Shown: positions 43,005 through 55,659, numbered from the stretch's first letter. The stretch: 64,000 nucleotides of DNA from Psococerastis gibbosa (GCA_963971405.1 OZ020490.1:1550001-1614000); one strand, 5' to 3'. Notes: generated from the sequence alone by a model not told the origin. A program made the numbers and translations.

Positions 43005-43246
43005 GTTTCGCCTACCTCAGAAAACTCCCGATTGAACTGAGAGCGGCGAGAAATGCTTCTAGCTTCCGTAAATTGCTTAGAAACCATCTCTTAGAGAAAG
43101 CTTTCTACACTGTCACTAAGACACTAGCACAATGACAATGACAGAATTACCTGATTTTGACAATTTTACTTTATACTTTCTTGTCAATTACTTGTTGATT
43201 ACTTGTATTGTATAATTGAACAGAAATATATATGTATTATTTATTT

Positions 43247-43298
<52 letters not shown>

Positions 43299-43302
43299 TT
43301 TT

Positions 43303-43358
<56 letters not shown>

Positions 43359-43360
43359 TA
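43005..43360 (+). mobile_element. LINE 3' end with expanded TTTA tail
   Basis: 43005-43110 encodes FAYLRKLPIELRAARNAS and FRKLLRNHLLEKAFYTV, the end of a LINE reverse-transcriptase ORF. An AT-rich 3'UTR follows and then about 110 bp of nearly pure (TTTA)n at 43247-43359, which is best read as the expanded 3' tail. Confidence 0.8.
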
Positions 43361-43809
43361 ACAGTAACCTCAACGTATGGGCCTAAAATCCCGCACACTA
43401 GGATTGTATATTTAATTCGCTAGAGTACTTAGTGGTTACCCATATTTATGTATCTTTTAACAAAATTTAACGTAATTGAACAAATAGCTGTTTAGATGTA
43501 AAACCAAAATGCGTAGAATCGCACTATTTCAGGTCTATATTTTCTAAGCATCGCCCCCAGGCCCCCCTTCAGGTCTCCCGAGCCCAGAGCCCGAGCACCA
43601 AATTATACCCCACCCTCCCTTCAAAAACCTATCGTTACGCCATTGCATCCTGCTGCTGTTATGGCCGCGCGTACATGATAAGCACTGCCAAAATCAAATC
43701 AGATTGTGCAAACACGTGCAGTTCTGATGGTCGTGAAACGGTTTTTACGTAGCTACGCTACGGGGACGTATATACCCCGTACTTGACACAACTACCTACC
43801 TAGGCCTCT

Positions 43810-44400
43810 GGCCTCTTTGTAGTCAGGCGCCTTAGCGCTGTGTGTCCTCTGGAGGTAACTCTCCAGGCCTACCACTCACTTGTAATGAGCCATATAAACC
43901 ACGGCATATTGGCCTGGGCAGGGACCTCCGTAGGGAACATGGACGCTGTACTCAGGCTCCAAAAGAGGGGAGTGCGCTACATGCTAAAACTGGGACCTCG
44001 TGACAGTTGTCGCTCTCACTTCAAATCATTAAAAATCATGATAGCCCCGTCCGTACATATTTAGCTGCATCTTACATATCTTAAAGCTTGGGGGACATTT
44101 AAACTAAACGGGGACACTCACACCTACAACACGAGGCAACGGGGAGACCTTGTAAGGCCAGCGCCACGCACAGCCAAGTGTGAGCGACTGGATCCTATAC
44201 TGCAAGGTTTCGCCTACCTTAGAAAACTCCCGATTGAACTGAGAGCGGCGAGAAATGCTTCTAACTTCCCTAAATTGCTTAGAAACCATCTCTTAGAGAA
44301 AGCTTTTTACACTGTCACTGAGGCACTAGCACAATGACAATGACAAGACTACCTGATTTTGACGATACTCTGACGATTTTAACTTATAATTTACATACAT
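43810..44400 (+). pseudogene. LINE ORF2 C-terminal region and 3'UTR
   Basis: Encodes LQAYHSLVMSHINHGILAWA, RLQKRGVRYMLKL, THTYNTRQRGDL and LRKLPIELRAARNAS. This is the typical region downstream of the reverse-transcriptase core in CR1/jockey-like LINEs. A TAG near 44061 and frame breaks make it inactive. Confidence 0.8.
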
Positions 44401-44419
44401 TGTATAATTTAAAGGAATT

Positions 44420-45350
44420 GTATTGTATAGGCTAAGAAACGCTGTAACCAGTGGATAACCATATGACGCCTCTGGTTACAAAAGGAGGCGAGCCTGGTTT
44501 CAATAAGCTGCAGTAAGTTCCACCAAAACCGACCGGTTTCGGCCTAACAATAAAAAAAGCCATGACTATACAAAACATCATATATAAACAACATTAGGCT
44601 TACATGGTCGGCTAAATGGTAATTTGTGAAGATGTTCCTCTGAGACGTACAACAGGGTCAAGGCGAACTAGAAGAAGCCCCATACCTAGTGCTACTACAT
44701 ACAGGTACAATACGATACCTTCCACAACCTGCGTCTAACCAATTAGAAAATAGGTCTATTTTATTTAGTTCTCTGCCATTTTCCTGTTGTTCAAAGGGAC
44801 GACTACAATTGTATGATAATTTAGAACTCTCAAGCCATTGTCGTATCTTGGGGGGGGGGGGACTCAGTGCTGCCTCCTGTTGGATATGTGCAGTAGGGGA
44901 GCTAGATTTTTTGGAAGGGGGGGGGGGCTGAAGAAGTGAATGGTGAATGGAAAGCCTAGTATAGCCTTAAGCATACTAAACTAACTTTTATTACTTACTT
45001 GTATTATAAATTAGGTATATTGTATGGATGTCAATATAAATTACTATATTAAGCTATTCAAAGGCCAGTTGCATTCTGCGCGGATACTTCACCGTGTGCT
45101 TATGCTACTTGATGGGTTAATTGTAAGGGTAAGCCGAAAGACCCAAAATTCGCCCATATGGAAAATGAAGACAATTTTCTTTCTTCTTTCTTTCTTTCAT
45201 TCTTGATTCCTCCGCCGTCACTTCGATAACTCTATGATGGTAGGCTATAACAACGCTAGGCCGTTCAAACACTCTGCGCCCATGGCAGCTGCCGTAGGAT
45301 GCGTGAAAATGTCGTTGAAAACAATGTGAAAGTGCGTTTTATCTTATCTA
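44420..45350. other. Spacer with short G tracts
   Basis: No gene recognised. G tracts at 44851-44860 and 44918-44927. Confidence 0.4.
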
Positions 45351-45357
45351 CAGTTAG

Positions 45358-45510
45358 TGTGAGATAGATTTGAGAAGGAGGGAGGAGGCTATAACCCTAT
45401 TAGCCCATAGGCTGGATCCGCTACTGGAAATGTTGGGTTGTAGCACCAGCCTGCAGTCCGAGCAATTTGAACGCTGTTCGCAGGAGCTCGAACGCACCAA
45501 GAGCCAAGGC
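45358..45510 (+). CDS. Candidate terminal exon of an unknown protein
   Basis: A charged, helix-like frame: CEIDLRRREEAITLLAHRLD, then LLEMLGCSTSLQSEQFERCS and QELERTKS. It could start after an acceptor ending CAGTTAG at 45357. It is GC-richer than its surroundings. Removing the MITE at 45505-45680 with one copy of its target duplication leaves QELERTKS followed directly by TGA, so the original frame would end here. I do not recognise the protein and no partner exon was found. Confidence 0.35.
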
Positions 45511-45680
45511 CGTAGCCAGGATTTTTTTCGGGGGGGGGGGGGTTTAGACATTTCAATGGATATTACATAGTGGTTTTTATTTTTCCTCTCAAAATCCAAT
45601 TCTATCTAGTATCAAGCCTTTTCATTTCGGGGGGGGGGGGGGGTTTGAACCCCCATGAACCCCCCTTGGCAACGGCCTAG
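45505..45680. mobile_element. hAT-type G-tract MITE (176 bp) with perfect 8-bp TSD
   Basis: Ends CAAGGCCGTAGCCAGG and GGCAACGGCCTAG are inverted repeats. CCAAGAGC occurs at 45497-45504 and 45681-45688. G tracts at 45530-45542 and 45630-45643. It sits at the end of the candidate exon. Confidence 0.88.
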
Positions 45681-45929
45681 CCAAGAGCTGAAGAGGAAGA
45701 CTCAGGGCCGAGAGAGCGAAAGGATGATATGCAGGGAGTATAGCTGCTAGAGTATAGATTGTGACCTCAGAAGATGACGTCTTACTTCTGTTATGTCCAT
45801 CAATGTTCTCAGTGACCGCGTACTTTGTAGTTTGTTGCCTAAACCCGTCAGATAAAAAAACACATGCTATTTGGGGGTCGGCGAATGAGTGAGACTCAGA
45901 CTATTGTGAAGCAAAATGAAATTTCCTGA

Positions 45930-46075
45930 TGTAATAATTCCCGGTAGACGAAGAACGTCCTGGTTGAAAAACCTGCGGCAGTGGTTTTGCACGACTTCCC
46001 TTTCCAGGGCAGCAGTCTCCGAGTTCCATATTGGCATGATGATGACCAATCTTCGATAGGAAAGACGTTAAAAGG
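45930..46075 (+). pseudogene. LINE C-terminal fragment
   Basis: Encodes GRRRTSWLKNLRQWF, TSLSRAAVSEFHIGMMMTN. Same family as 41780-42015, closer to the expected form. Confidence 0.7.
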
Positions 46076-46256
46076 AGAACAAGAAAAAACATATGCTAAG
46101 GCGTCCGGGCTACTTTTATATATAATATACCAATTCTGACGATTGTGGACAATTTGGTGTTAGGGAAGATAACAGAAAACATATTTTCATGTGTCAAAAT
46201 GTCGAGAAATCTTTCTTCTAATGCTTAAGATATTTTTCTAGCTCTACAGTAAGTAT

Positions 46257-47081
46257 TTAAAGTGAAATTCGACTTTGTACCAAAAACGAGTGGCGTTGGT
46301 GTCCCACTGGAGGAGAGGGGCTCCCAATTGGCTTTAATAATAATAATAATAATAATCTTCTTCTTTCTTTTCCTTGTCCAGTATTCCCTGGACAAGGAGC
46401 ATATATTACAAAAATACAATACGTAATAATACCATCCCGCATCCCCAAGCTAGCGCTTATTTGGGACAAAAGACTCATACATTGCTGCTAAACAAGGCTT
46501 AATCATTTATTTTTGTTATTTATTTATAATGTTTATTTTATTTTTATTTTTATTTTAACTTGTTATTTCAATGTCAGTTTTTATTATTATTATTAACTCC
46601 CATTGACCAGCCATCTTTATATACCCGCTTTTAACTCACCCATCTCTTTAAATTTTTCCATTTGTGGAGGAAGTTCATTAAATATCTTTGGTATAAGTAC
46701 TTTGTTTAATCTCTCTCCATATTTGTTATATGTTATCTCAAACTTAAGCTTTTTTGGGTTTCTTGTATTATACTTCCCTTTATCATCTATTTGGTACTCT
46801 TTTTTAAAATAGTTATCTCTTATTAATTTATACTTGAATAATTTTGTTATTGGCAAAATGCTAGCATGTTTGAATTTTTCGTCGTATTCTTTGTATTTCT
46901 TGTTGATTTTATTTGATAATATGTTTTTTATTATTCGCTTTTGTATCATTTCTAATTTGTAGGTGTATGTATTTCTATTTTTGAAGTATACTGTTATACC
47001 GTAGCTTACTATGGATTCGACCAGTGCGTGGTACGCTAATTTAATGGTTTTAAAAGGTACTCCATATTTTAATCGTGCCAA
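46257..47081 (-). mobile_element. LINE 3' half with terminal stem-loop
   Basis: The minus-strand frame 47081-46617 encodes a LINE C-terminus (KTIKLAYHALVESIVSYGIT, YNTRNPKKLKF, IFNELPPQM). An AT-rich 3'UTR follows. Near 46372-46400 lies an 11-bp perfect stem (TCCTTGTCCAG and CTGGACAAGGA) and then a GAA/TAA-type tail. The copy at 61485-61975 has the same layout. Confidence 0.8.
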
Positions 47082-47085
47082 AGCT

Positions 47086-47089
47086 GCAC

Positions 47090-47137
<48 letters not shown>

Positions 47138-47800
47138 GTCTTTATTTAAAAAAAAAAATATGTAGATACAGCGAGATTAGGGCCTATGGCCCTCTCTTAC
47201 ACCTAACTGTACATAACAACGACATAGTTTGATTGAAATATAATTTTATAAACTACATTCATACAGAATATCAGTCATAAATTTCATTCAAGATAACAGA
47301 CATACTAATTCATATTCGCTACCATCTACTGTACATTCACACACACATTTTCTCACACATTCACACGCAGCCTTGCCTTGATCAACCGGTGACAGTGGTT
47401 TGCTGACTAAGGAGAAACTTGTAATATTTGTTTTTAAATACGTTGAGAGAAGGAGAGGCACGAATTTCTATGGGTATCGAGTTCCATAGTGTAGAGGAAG
47501 AGATGAGAAATGAAGAGTGGAAGATTCGGGAATGAGAGAGATGGGTTAGAAGGAGGTCGTCCCCGCGAGTATTATAGGCTCGCGAGGAAAGTGGTGTAAG
47601 GGTAGAGAAGAGGTAGGATGGGGATTGGGTATGCAGCACTTTGAAGACCAGGCATGTCTGGTGAAGTTGACGCCGACGTTGGAGATTCAGCCAAGCCACG
47701 AAGCCAGAGAGTTCAGGAGTGGAGATATGTGGTTTCTGTACGACTTGACATTCATTACGAACCCAACGCAGTTATTCTGCAACCTCTGGCTTTAAGGAAG
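47086..47800 (-). mobile_element. CR1/L2-like LINE 3' end with (ATT)n tail
   Basis: The minus-strand frame 47699-47382 encodes WLNLQRRRQLHQTC, SRAYNTRGDDLLL, SSTLWNSIPIEIRASPSLNV, FKNKYY, a reverse-transcriptase C-terminal signature. The 3'UTR ends with AGAGAGGGCCATAGGCCC, AATAAAGACTTT and a long ATT-type run (47086-47137). Tail relatives lie at 61385-61475 and 62030-62095. Confidence 0.8.
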
Positions 47801-47823
47801 AAGACGCAGTATTGAGGATCAAT

Positions 47824-48122
47824 CAGAGGGGTAAAGTTTTAGAATGATGGCGGTGGCAATACTAAGTCGACCTTTTGACGTCATCAGGCAGGATAAGGAA
47901 AAATTGAAAATATAAGAGCGAAATAGTTGGGTTTTAGTGAGTTTTACGCATTTTAATAGTAGTAAAGTATAGCTGTAGATTTTACAAAGCTAGAAAAGGA
48001 ATGCCTATATTCATATTGCTGCAAAGGGGACGATGAAGTATGTACAACGCAAAGCCCCCCCCCCCCCAAAGGAGCTGGGGGGCAAGTTGGACGGTGCCCC
48101 CCCCCCCAACTTTACGCCCCTG
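47824..48122. mobile_element. hAT-type MITE (299 bp), copy 2
   Basis: Same family as 38650-38963 but inverted. Ends CAGAGGGGTAAAGTT and AACTTTACGCCCCTG, perfect 8-bp duplication GGATCAAT (47816-47823 and 48123-48130). Confidence 0.9.
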
Positions 48123-48130
48123 GGATCAAT

Positions 48131-50850
48131 TATATTGCAGTATTATTTGGTATATATAACACTGACATTGCTTTAATCTTTGGTTGAAGAAGTAACCTCC
48201 TAGTGGTGGCGTTACGGGGGGGGGGGGGCGGTGGTGCCTGGCCCCCGAAAGTTTCTCCGGCCCCCCTGGGCCCCCCCACTATGGAGATATTTTCCATGTT
48301 ATATCCTGCAAAATTTTTGTAATTCAAAACTGGTTACAAGTTACATACTTTCATTATACCTACTCCCAATGAAAAATGTTTTGTTTTTTCATTGGCCCCC
48401 CAGATAAAAGTCATGCCCCCCCCCCCATGGCCCCCGCCTTAAAATTTCTAGCCCCACCTCGTTGTAACAGAAATCCCGCCAAGGCCAGATTTTCTGTTTC
48501 CCCTAACTTCGGTTACATTGAGGACCAAAGTAATAATAGATTTTGGTGTGATTCAAAGGGGTGACCAATATCAAATGCCTACGACAGAAATGGCATTAGA
48601 TATGCATAAAAGTTGTCTAACCCTTGTCAACCTACAACTTAGGCCCTATTATTGGAAGAGAAAGTGAAGTGAAAGAAAGAACAGGGTGCCAAAATGTAGA
48701 GGAATTTATGATGGTTTAAAATAAGCTACCTGTAATACCAACTACTGGCATTAATAATTACATATATAATTGTTCAATTTACAAGCATAATACACACTCA
48801 TACAGTAGGTAAATACCAAGTATGCGGCTTTCTAATAAGTATATATACAAGTACCTACTTAGTGTCTAATAGTGTTAACAATGATAATTCGTATTATTCT
48901 AAATTTACAGAGTTCAAATGCTACGATAGATATAGAGCCCCAACATACATATATAATTTTCTACTGGCAGTGGCGTGGCAAAGAAGGGGGTCCGCTAGGT
49001 CTGGACCCCCCCCCCCCCCAAAAAAAGAAATTTGCAAAATAGCAAATTTTTTAGATATTTTTGTAAAGTGAATTCGACTGCGGAAGCCCTCGGGTCTCGT
49101 CAGCAAAATCAAAAACATTTTGCCGCTAAAATTTAACTATTTCTGGTCTATTAAAAAAAAAAAAAACATTCCCCGGTGGACACCCCCACCCCCCTTGTTC
49201 GCTGTAATATTCTTCGTTCTTCGACTGCATAATTTGATCGTTATTGCTTTCAGAATCCGTAAAATTCCACAATTGTAGGCTTATATTTTTTTCGAAAACA
49301 TTCCTCTGGGAGACCACCGGGCCCTCTTCGGCCGCCCGAACCCTCGGATGCCTGCGCAAGGGACATTAAGATCATGCCCCCTAAGTAGAAGCTGCCATTT
49401 GATGTCAAAAAAATAGTTGGAGCCGTATTTGAGAAATAATTTTTGTAGCAATTTTGGGGATTTAGAGGGGGGGGGGCTTTGAACGTGGAACAACCGGTTC
49501 ATAGGCCAGTTCCCTAACAACTGGCTTATAGCCTTGTAACTGAGCAGATTTATTGTACAGTCTAGAAGGCTATATATTGTAGTATTAGGATTAAAAAGCA
49601 GTGGCGGTACGTCCTTGCAGTCATCCGTAATTTATTCCCACCCGGTAATTATGTACATTTATTTATTTAAAATTATGAGACCTGTGTGAGGACGATGCTA
49701 GCTATTTCCTTTAGCTAGACTAACAGTGGTGAATGTTTTAAATTATAATTATAGGCTATTGCACGAACAATATTTGCACAACGTATAATTACAAAAAATA
49801 ATTAATATTAATTAAATAAAAATATAATTAAAAACAATTTAGGCTCTTTCACACAAAGATTTCTAAATAGTTTGGAAACACGATTTAATTGTTTAATATA
49901 TTTAATATTTAATTAATTCCTTGTTCTAGATAAGAAAATGGTATTACAATAGTTTTTTTTAAGCAGACTACCATATCCTATTAACCCGACTGATTTACGA
50001 CGATTCTATAATTTGTTTATTAATTCACTTTATTGTGTTTTCCCAAAATAATAATAAATGTAGGCCTATTTCAGTTGCAAAAATGCGAATTTACTAACTT
50101 GCGAAATTCAAAGCGTGTGTTTATTAATATTTTTTAGATTAGAGCTGGACGTAAGATAGATGTAACATAAAATTATGTTATTCAAGAATTTCCAGGCCCC
50201 CGTGGTTTATATATGTATATATATTTTTTTTTTTTTTGAAATCTCTGCCTTAATCTGACACCCCCACTGCGCGTTTTCTGTACAAAGTCGAATTTCTAAT
50301 AAAATATCGATCATTTACATTTAGAGCCATAAATGAGAGTAGGCTATGATAGAAGTAGAAAAATGCTCCCATACATTTGGATACATAGTAGCTGGTGCTA
50401 ACCCTATTTGGTCACAGTTTTGAAGGCTTGGACACAATGTTGTGCTGTTGATAAGGGCCAGGAGGACTCGTAAACCATAATGGCGCCCTTCATAATTCAT
50501 AGGATAGACTTTTACGAAAAAACAAATAAAAAGCGAGGGAAGAAGAACAGTGGGATACAATTTTATATCAATGACTTGCCATGGCATTCGGCATGACCCT
50601 GGGTGGATAGCGTAGGCCTATATCCTGACGTTGCATTCTTTCACATGTCTTCAAAAGCTATGACGAAACGGAGTTTGTGGTGACTGCATTATAGCCTATG
50701 TATCAAAATGTAGAGGATAATTTTTTTACTTCTTGAACACTCAGTTGGTCCTTACTTCACGAGAAATTCGATTTTGTGGGCAAAACACGAAGGTATCCTA
50801 TTCGCTCTAATAAATTAAGTTGATTGGCCACAGTTTTTCAAAACAAGGGC
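48131..50850. other. Repeat debris and AT-rich DNA without a supported gene
   Basis: Several isolated G/C tracts (48216-48227, 48417-48426, 49005-49018, 49466-49475) look like ends of further MITEs, but I could not pair their termini with confidence. 49640-50270 is AT-rich with nothing recognisable. Confidence 0.5.
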
Positions 50851-50855
50851 AATAG

Positions 50856-51099
50856 CCGGCCGCGATACCAAGTTGAATCTAGCGGACCAGAGCAGGTTCA
50901 AAGCTGCAGATAAATTGGTCGTGTGCACAGTGCAGGTAGGGAAACATGGTAGGACTTGTCCTGGTCACCTCCGAACTAATCGTGTGACTTGACTGTGTTT
51001 CCCAAGTGGTTTGGAATCCACTATAATCAGGAGGTCCACTGGAGTCCTATGGGCCCACACCGTGGCCTGGGACGGTGTCAAACCATACTACTACTACTA
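50856..51099 (+). mobile_element. 5S-headed SINE-like element, alternative-tail subfamily, copy b
   Basis: Nearly identical to 12222-12468 through head, body and alternative 3' part, ending in (CTA)n. Confidence 0.7.
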
Positions 51100-52875
51100 G
51101 TCTCCTTATTTTTTTACATGATCCATAGAAATTTTTAATATTTACTAGTATAACAGGTTGATGTGTGATGTGCCACCCTCCCACGCGTTATAGCCTGAGG
51201 GAGCACAGCTTGTAATTTTATGTCCGTTTTTTTTTTTTAGAAATACAAGGTTTTTCTATACATCTATCAATCTGATTCCATCTGATCCGTGAGATACGAA
51301 TCTAGCAGTAAGTACCTAATAATAAGGGTTCCACAAACGATGTAAAAATGGCCAATATATTAGCAAATAAAGTACCTGTTATCGATTATCTCATGATATA
51401 CAAATGCCCCAGTACTAAATTCTTCTTATCTTTTTATTATTAGTAAGTAACTTATCTTATCCACAATTTGATCTTAGCCTACCGGCTATATACTAACAAA
51501 ACATAGACTGAAAGAGTCCGGTTCTCATTTTAGGCTGGCACAACAATGGAACATTAATAAAGAAAGACCCTAGTGAGGAAGCAGTATAAATCCGGGCTGA
51601 TAGGCCGCGGTCGATATGAAAGAGTACCTCCATGCGTTTCGTCAACATCTGCGGCCAACATCTTTAGTGACTGCGTAGACTTCGTAGAGCAGATAAGCAT
51701 GCTGTAGCTTATCAGGCCTGCTTCATTATTCAAGAAAGTCATTGTAATTGTAATAGGATAGTACCGCATTGGTGTAATAAAAGTTGAGTAAACAAAACTA
51801 AATATTTAGCTCGCATTTTTTTTTTACTTGTTGAAATGTTCTTTTTTGTCTCCTTGGGTAAATATTTTGCCAACCACTGGTATAGGGTGACCATACAAAC
51901 TATTTTTTAGAGTGCAGTAGGCTACTCTTTTTTTTCTCTCTATTTTAATGTATACATTTATTCTTATTTGGGTCTCATGAGAAAATGTATGCTCTTATAA
52001 TTTTTTTACCCTTAAATGTATGCCCATTTGCCATCACATGCCCATTTCAGGCGAAACTTTCATTTGCTGGGTACCCCAAACTTTTTTAGCCCTAACTAAG
52101 TAAACATATTTTAATAAGTAAAAGTTCATAGTTATCATTGTTTGGAACTCAAGAGTGTCTTGTGTGTTGATGTTGTGATCCGGAAAATAATGAAGTATTT
52201 TTTATTTTGTATTACATACATAGCGTAGGTAGTGTAAAGGAAAAGCTGGGTCTGCGGAATCTCCCTACTCCTTAAGGGATTTCTTTTAATTGTACCATTG
52301 TAATTCTGGGGAGAAATATAATTCTCTATTTTATTTCAATTTAATACTACAAACCCCCCCCCCCCCCCCATCTGAATGCTAAATTTCCCATCAACCAAAA
52401 ACTTTTCAAAAAATCATCTTTATTTTTTTGTATCCAATACGTTTGGCGCTTCTTTTTTGATAATTAACTTTTTTGGTAGGCCTGGTCTGCAATATTTAGC
52501 AATATTTAACGTATATAAAATAAATTAATTAATAACGAGGCTACATTACACTTAATACAAGCATATAGGCTACGTACCTGCCGGTAAAAATTACGTGACT
52601 TAATATTCATAATGGCAGCACATTATACAGTAGGTACGGATTAGGTTGTGACCCGCGCGCTACTCAACAACTACTGGATATATTATCTACTACTCCTGCG
52701 CATCTTCAACAGGTAGGCCTACCTAATTACGAGCCAGCACCTATCTGCCATATCCGGCCGCCACTAATATTCACTGACGAGGTTATAGCTTAAATCCTGC
52801 CGATACAAAGACAAAGTTGCACGATTTTGTGTTCCACTAAATTGATATTGACACATTAATGCATCTTCTATCGCA
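51100..52875. other. AT-rich DNA; one interspersed repeat copy
   Basis: 51585-51770 carries the GGCCGCGGTCGATATGAAAG and GCGTTTCGTCAACATCTGCG repeat also seen in introns of the serine protease homolog. A C tract lies at 52355-52369. No gene seen. Confidence 0.5.
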
Positions 52876-52879
52876 GATT

Positions 52880-53000
52880 GGTGATCACCTGGCGATGGAC
52901 CTTGAGGACTTCTGCTCTGAAAAGGGAAGTTTTACTCTTGATTGAAGTTTTTCAACCAGGAGGTTCTTCTTCTGCCAGGAGCCCTCTGTCCTTCTATCTA
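52880..53000 (-). pseudogene. LINE C-terminal fragment
   Basis: The minus strand encodes RRRTSWLKN-like sequence and matches 45930-46075, with breaks. Confidence 0.55.
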
Positions 53001-53292
53001 TCTGTCTCCTAGCAATCGGATTATTATATTATACAGAATGCGATACTTTTCGTTCCTCATCACATCACATTATATTAGTTTCCGTTTCTTAATCCATTGA
53101 ATTTGAAAATCTGGAGCATCGTAATGCAATTCCTTATATTAACAGTCATTTTTAAATAGGATAGCAGTAAAAGTATGGCCAACATATTTAACAGCTTATG
53201 ACTTGCATTTTATTGGACTGTTTGCAAATAAATGACTATTTATTTATTTACGGTATATACTGTAAAATTATTACATTGTTGACATTGCCAGA

Positions 53293-53371
53293 GTTGGTCG
53301 CAGGGACCATCAAGTTCGACCACAGAGTGCGCGGTCATGCAGTGTCAAGTGCTGGCTATCCAACAGTCCGA
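53293..53371 (+). CDS. Exon-like island of unknown identity
   Basis: Follows TTGACATTGCCAG and precedes GTATAT. Encodes LVAGTIKFDHRVRGHAVSSA, GYPTVRHP in one frame. It is much GC-richer than its surroundings and has plausible splice borders, but I recognise no family and no partner exon. Confidence 0.3.
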
Positions 53372-53911
53372 CACCCGGTATATTCTATTTTATGAAAGTC
53401 AATCATTGTACTGACTATTTTGGTAGTTGCATGTGTTTTGTTAATATTAAAGTCTAAATCGGTATTTTAGAGTCGGTATCTAGAGTAATTACAAGTGATT
53501 CTAATGAGAGTGTCAGTGTCTAGAACAGTGCTTTGTCTTACCTTCTTGTTGTTTACATGAAGAGTGTTTGTTCAAAATATCAAAGGTATGATCAAAAGTG
53601 TTACAAATATTGGTGCTTTTGTGTGAGTTTGAAACTTGTAGCTGCCAGACCAGATTTCCTCTACGTTTCACCGCCATCTATTGTATATTATTATCGTTGG
53701 GTTTCAGAAACTTTCCTTCAGCAGTAAATGGCAAATGGGGAAATGGCAAAAACTTTAGAGAGGCAATAAACTGTCTATAAGCCCAAGCTGATGTCTCATT
53801 TATCAAATGAAAATTAATTTCTGGAAGTTTGTGGGAACTGAGAGCCTCCCTTATTCATTTAAGCTAATTCAATACCATTTAATATTAAGAGGAAGCTGCC
53901 CGTTGACATTG

Positions 53912-53990
53912 GCACCCCTGCTGTGGAAGGCTGTGGCAGCCCGGCCTAATTGGAGCGGTTGCAGTGCTAAACTTATTGTGCGTATTGACG
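53912..53990 (+). CDS. Second exon-like island of unknown identity
   Basis: A GC-rich stretch reading LAPLLWKAVAARPNWSGCSA, KLIVRIDG before a GTATGT donor. It may belong with the island at 53293, but the link is not shown. Weak evidence. Confidence 0.2.
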
Positions 53991-54393
53991 GTATGTTAAC
54001 AAAATGAGAACAGGATACAAATATACAAAACACACGATACCATAAGCTAAGTATAACAGTCCCTCGATGGCTGGTGGCCCACTCTGCCACCCAGGGTCGA
54101 TCTAAAGTTTACTCTCTAAATTTCAATCCTTATGAATTTATAAAAGAGTGACAACCCCGTAATAGGTTGATTTATATTTTTATTTAGGGCCTAATTAAAT
54201 ATTTTTAGTGTTCTTAATTTTTAGTTGCAGAGGACTATTTCATACAAAGCCCTATACGAGATTTATTAGTTTTGGGGCAGGAGTTGTAATTAGCTTGATT
54301 TTCTTTGTATTCAATTCAATCAATCAACCTTTGTCCATAACCTAACAAGGTGGGATGGATGCATCTAAGATTAGGGTTATGGCGAGTTCCACC

Positions 54394-54580
54394 CAAGGGT
54401 GGATTTTGCCTCCCATTGGGGGGGGGGGGTTAGCGGTCAGGTTCAGTGGATTATAACATTAATTAAAAAACATAATTATTTTTAATTCCCACTGTAAACC
54501 CATTTTTATCTAGTGTAAGTTAATTTATTTTGGGGGGTCCGGACCCTCTGACTCCCCCCCCCCCCTAAAATTCACCCTTG
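54394..54580. mobile_element. hAT-like MITE (187 bp) with G/C tracts
   Basis: Inverted ends CAAGGGTGGATTTTG and TAAAATTCACCCTTG. Flanks GTTCCACC (54386-54393) and CTTCCACC (54581-54588) match at 7 of 8. Confidence 0.8.
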
Positions 54581-55034
54581 CTTCCACCCGGTTATGCAAC
54601 TAACTCTCTGTCATTGTAACTGCAATAATATGCATAGGTAATTGTGCAAAATGCTTGTTCTACAATGTTCTAACGCTTTTAAATGAGGATATGCTACCAT
54701 TATTTTGTCGCGATTTCATAATATGCCTAAATTACCAGACATTGGAACTTAAGAAGAGGAATGAATGACAGCTTACTATGATAACGTTATTCAAAACACC
54801 CATTTTTAACTTGATTGCATAACCATGTTTTTGAAGACGTGTCACAGATTTCCGCATGGGATTATAACAGAATGGACCGAAAGGCCCAAATTCACCCATA
54901 AGGAAAATATAGACAATTTTCTTTCATAGTCCTGGCATATATGTATAGGTATAAACTATAAAAAATAAAGTATATATTTTCCAGAAAATCTAATAAAAAG
55001 TAATATATAATTATATAAATCCAATGATTTTTCT

Positions 55035-55080
55035 GAGCCCCCCCCCCCCCGAAAAAAATCCTGGCTACGGCATTGCAAGT
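55035..55080 (-). repeat. End fragment of the G-tract MITE family
   Basis: C tract followed by GAAAAAAATCCTGGCTACGG, matching the left end of 45505-45680 on the other strand. Confidence 0.6.
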
Positions 55081-55336
55081 ATGTGTATATACCGCATAGT
55101 GTACCTTTGCGCGGTTTTCCATTACTGGCTTGGTTAATGCGTACAAGTAAAAAATTGGATGTACAATTGTTCTTACATTAGACCTATGGATAATAATTAA
55201 TTATTATTGATCACAAGATTAGAACGAGGGGAGGGGGGGGGGTTAAGTAAGTTGGGGACTGGGGTAGGAATATTATGTAAGTAATACGTTTGATGGACTG
55301 ACACGTTAATAGTTTTTCTTTCATTTCATTGGCTGG

Positions 55337-55659
55337 AGTTGTTGTTGTTGTTTCTAACGCCTGCTTTCAGCATTTCTGCTTTATGCAACCCTGTCAGCCT
55401 GGTGGGTGGAGTGAGTCTGTTTGTTAACTTGAGGCATCCTAAGGACAGACTCTTTCACCTCAGGGAAAGGGGAGTTGACTAACAGGGTGGACCTCCTGAT
55501 TATAGTGGATTCCGAACCACTTGGGGAACATGGTAAAGTCACACGATTAAATCGGAGGTGACCAGGACTCGACTTATACTGCCTAAGCGCGTTAGTATGT
55601 CCCACCAGGTTCCCCTGCCTGCTCTGCTCTAATGGAATCAACATGGTAAGGCCGTTGGC
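55337..55659 (-). mobile_element. 5S-headed SINE-like family, complete ends
   Basis: On the minus strand it starts GCCAACGGCCTTACCATGTT, which matches 5S rRNA positions 1-20 at 19 of 20, and ends AGGCGTTAGAAACAACAAC, an (AAC)n tail. Part of the body is shortened. Confidence 0.8.

Noticed and set aside
43232-43423. Frame of repeated LFIY residues
   Set aside because: Translation of the TTTA microsatellite.
45679-45750. Continuation ELKRKTQGRESERM as coding after the MITE
   Set aside because: Using the full 8-bp target duplication, the empty site reads a TGA directly after the exon frame, so this part was probably 3'UTR.
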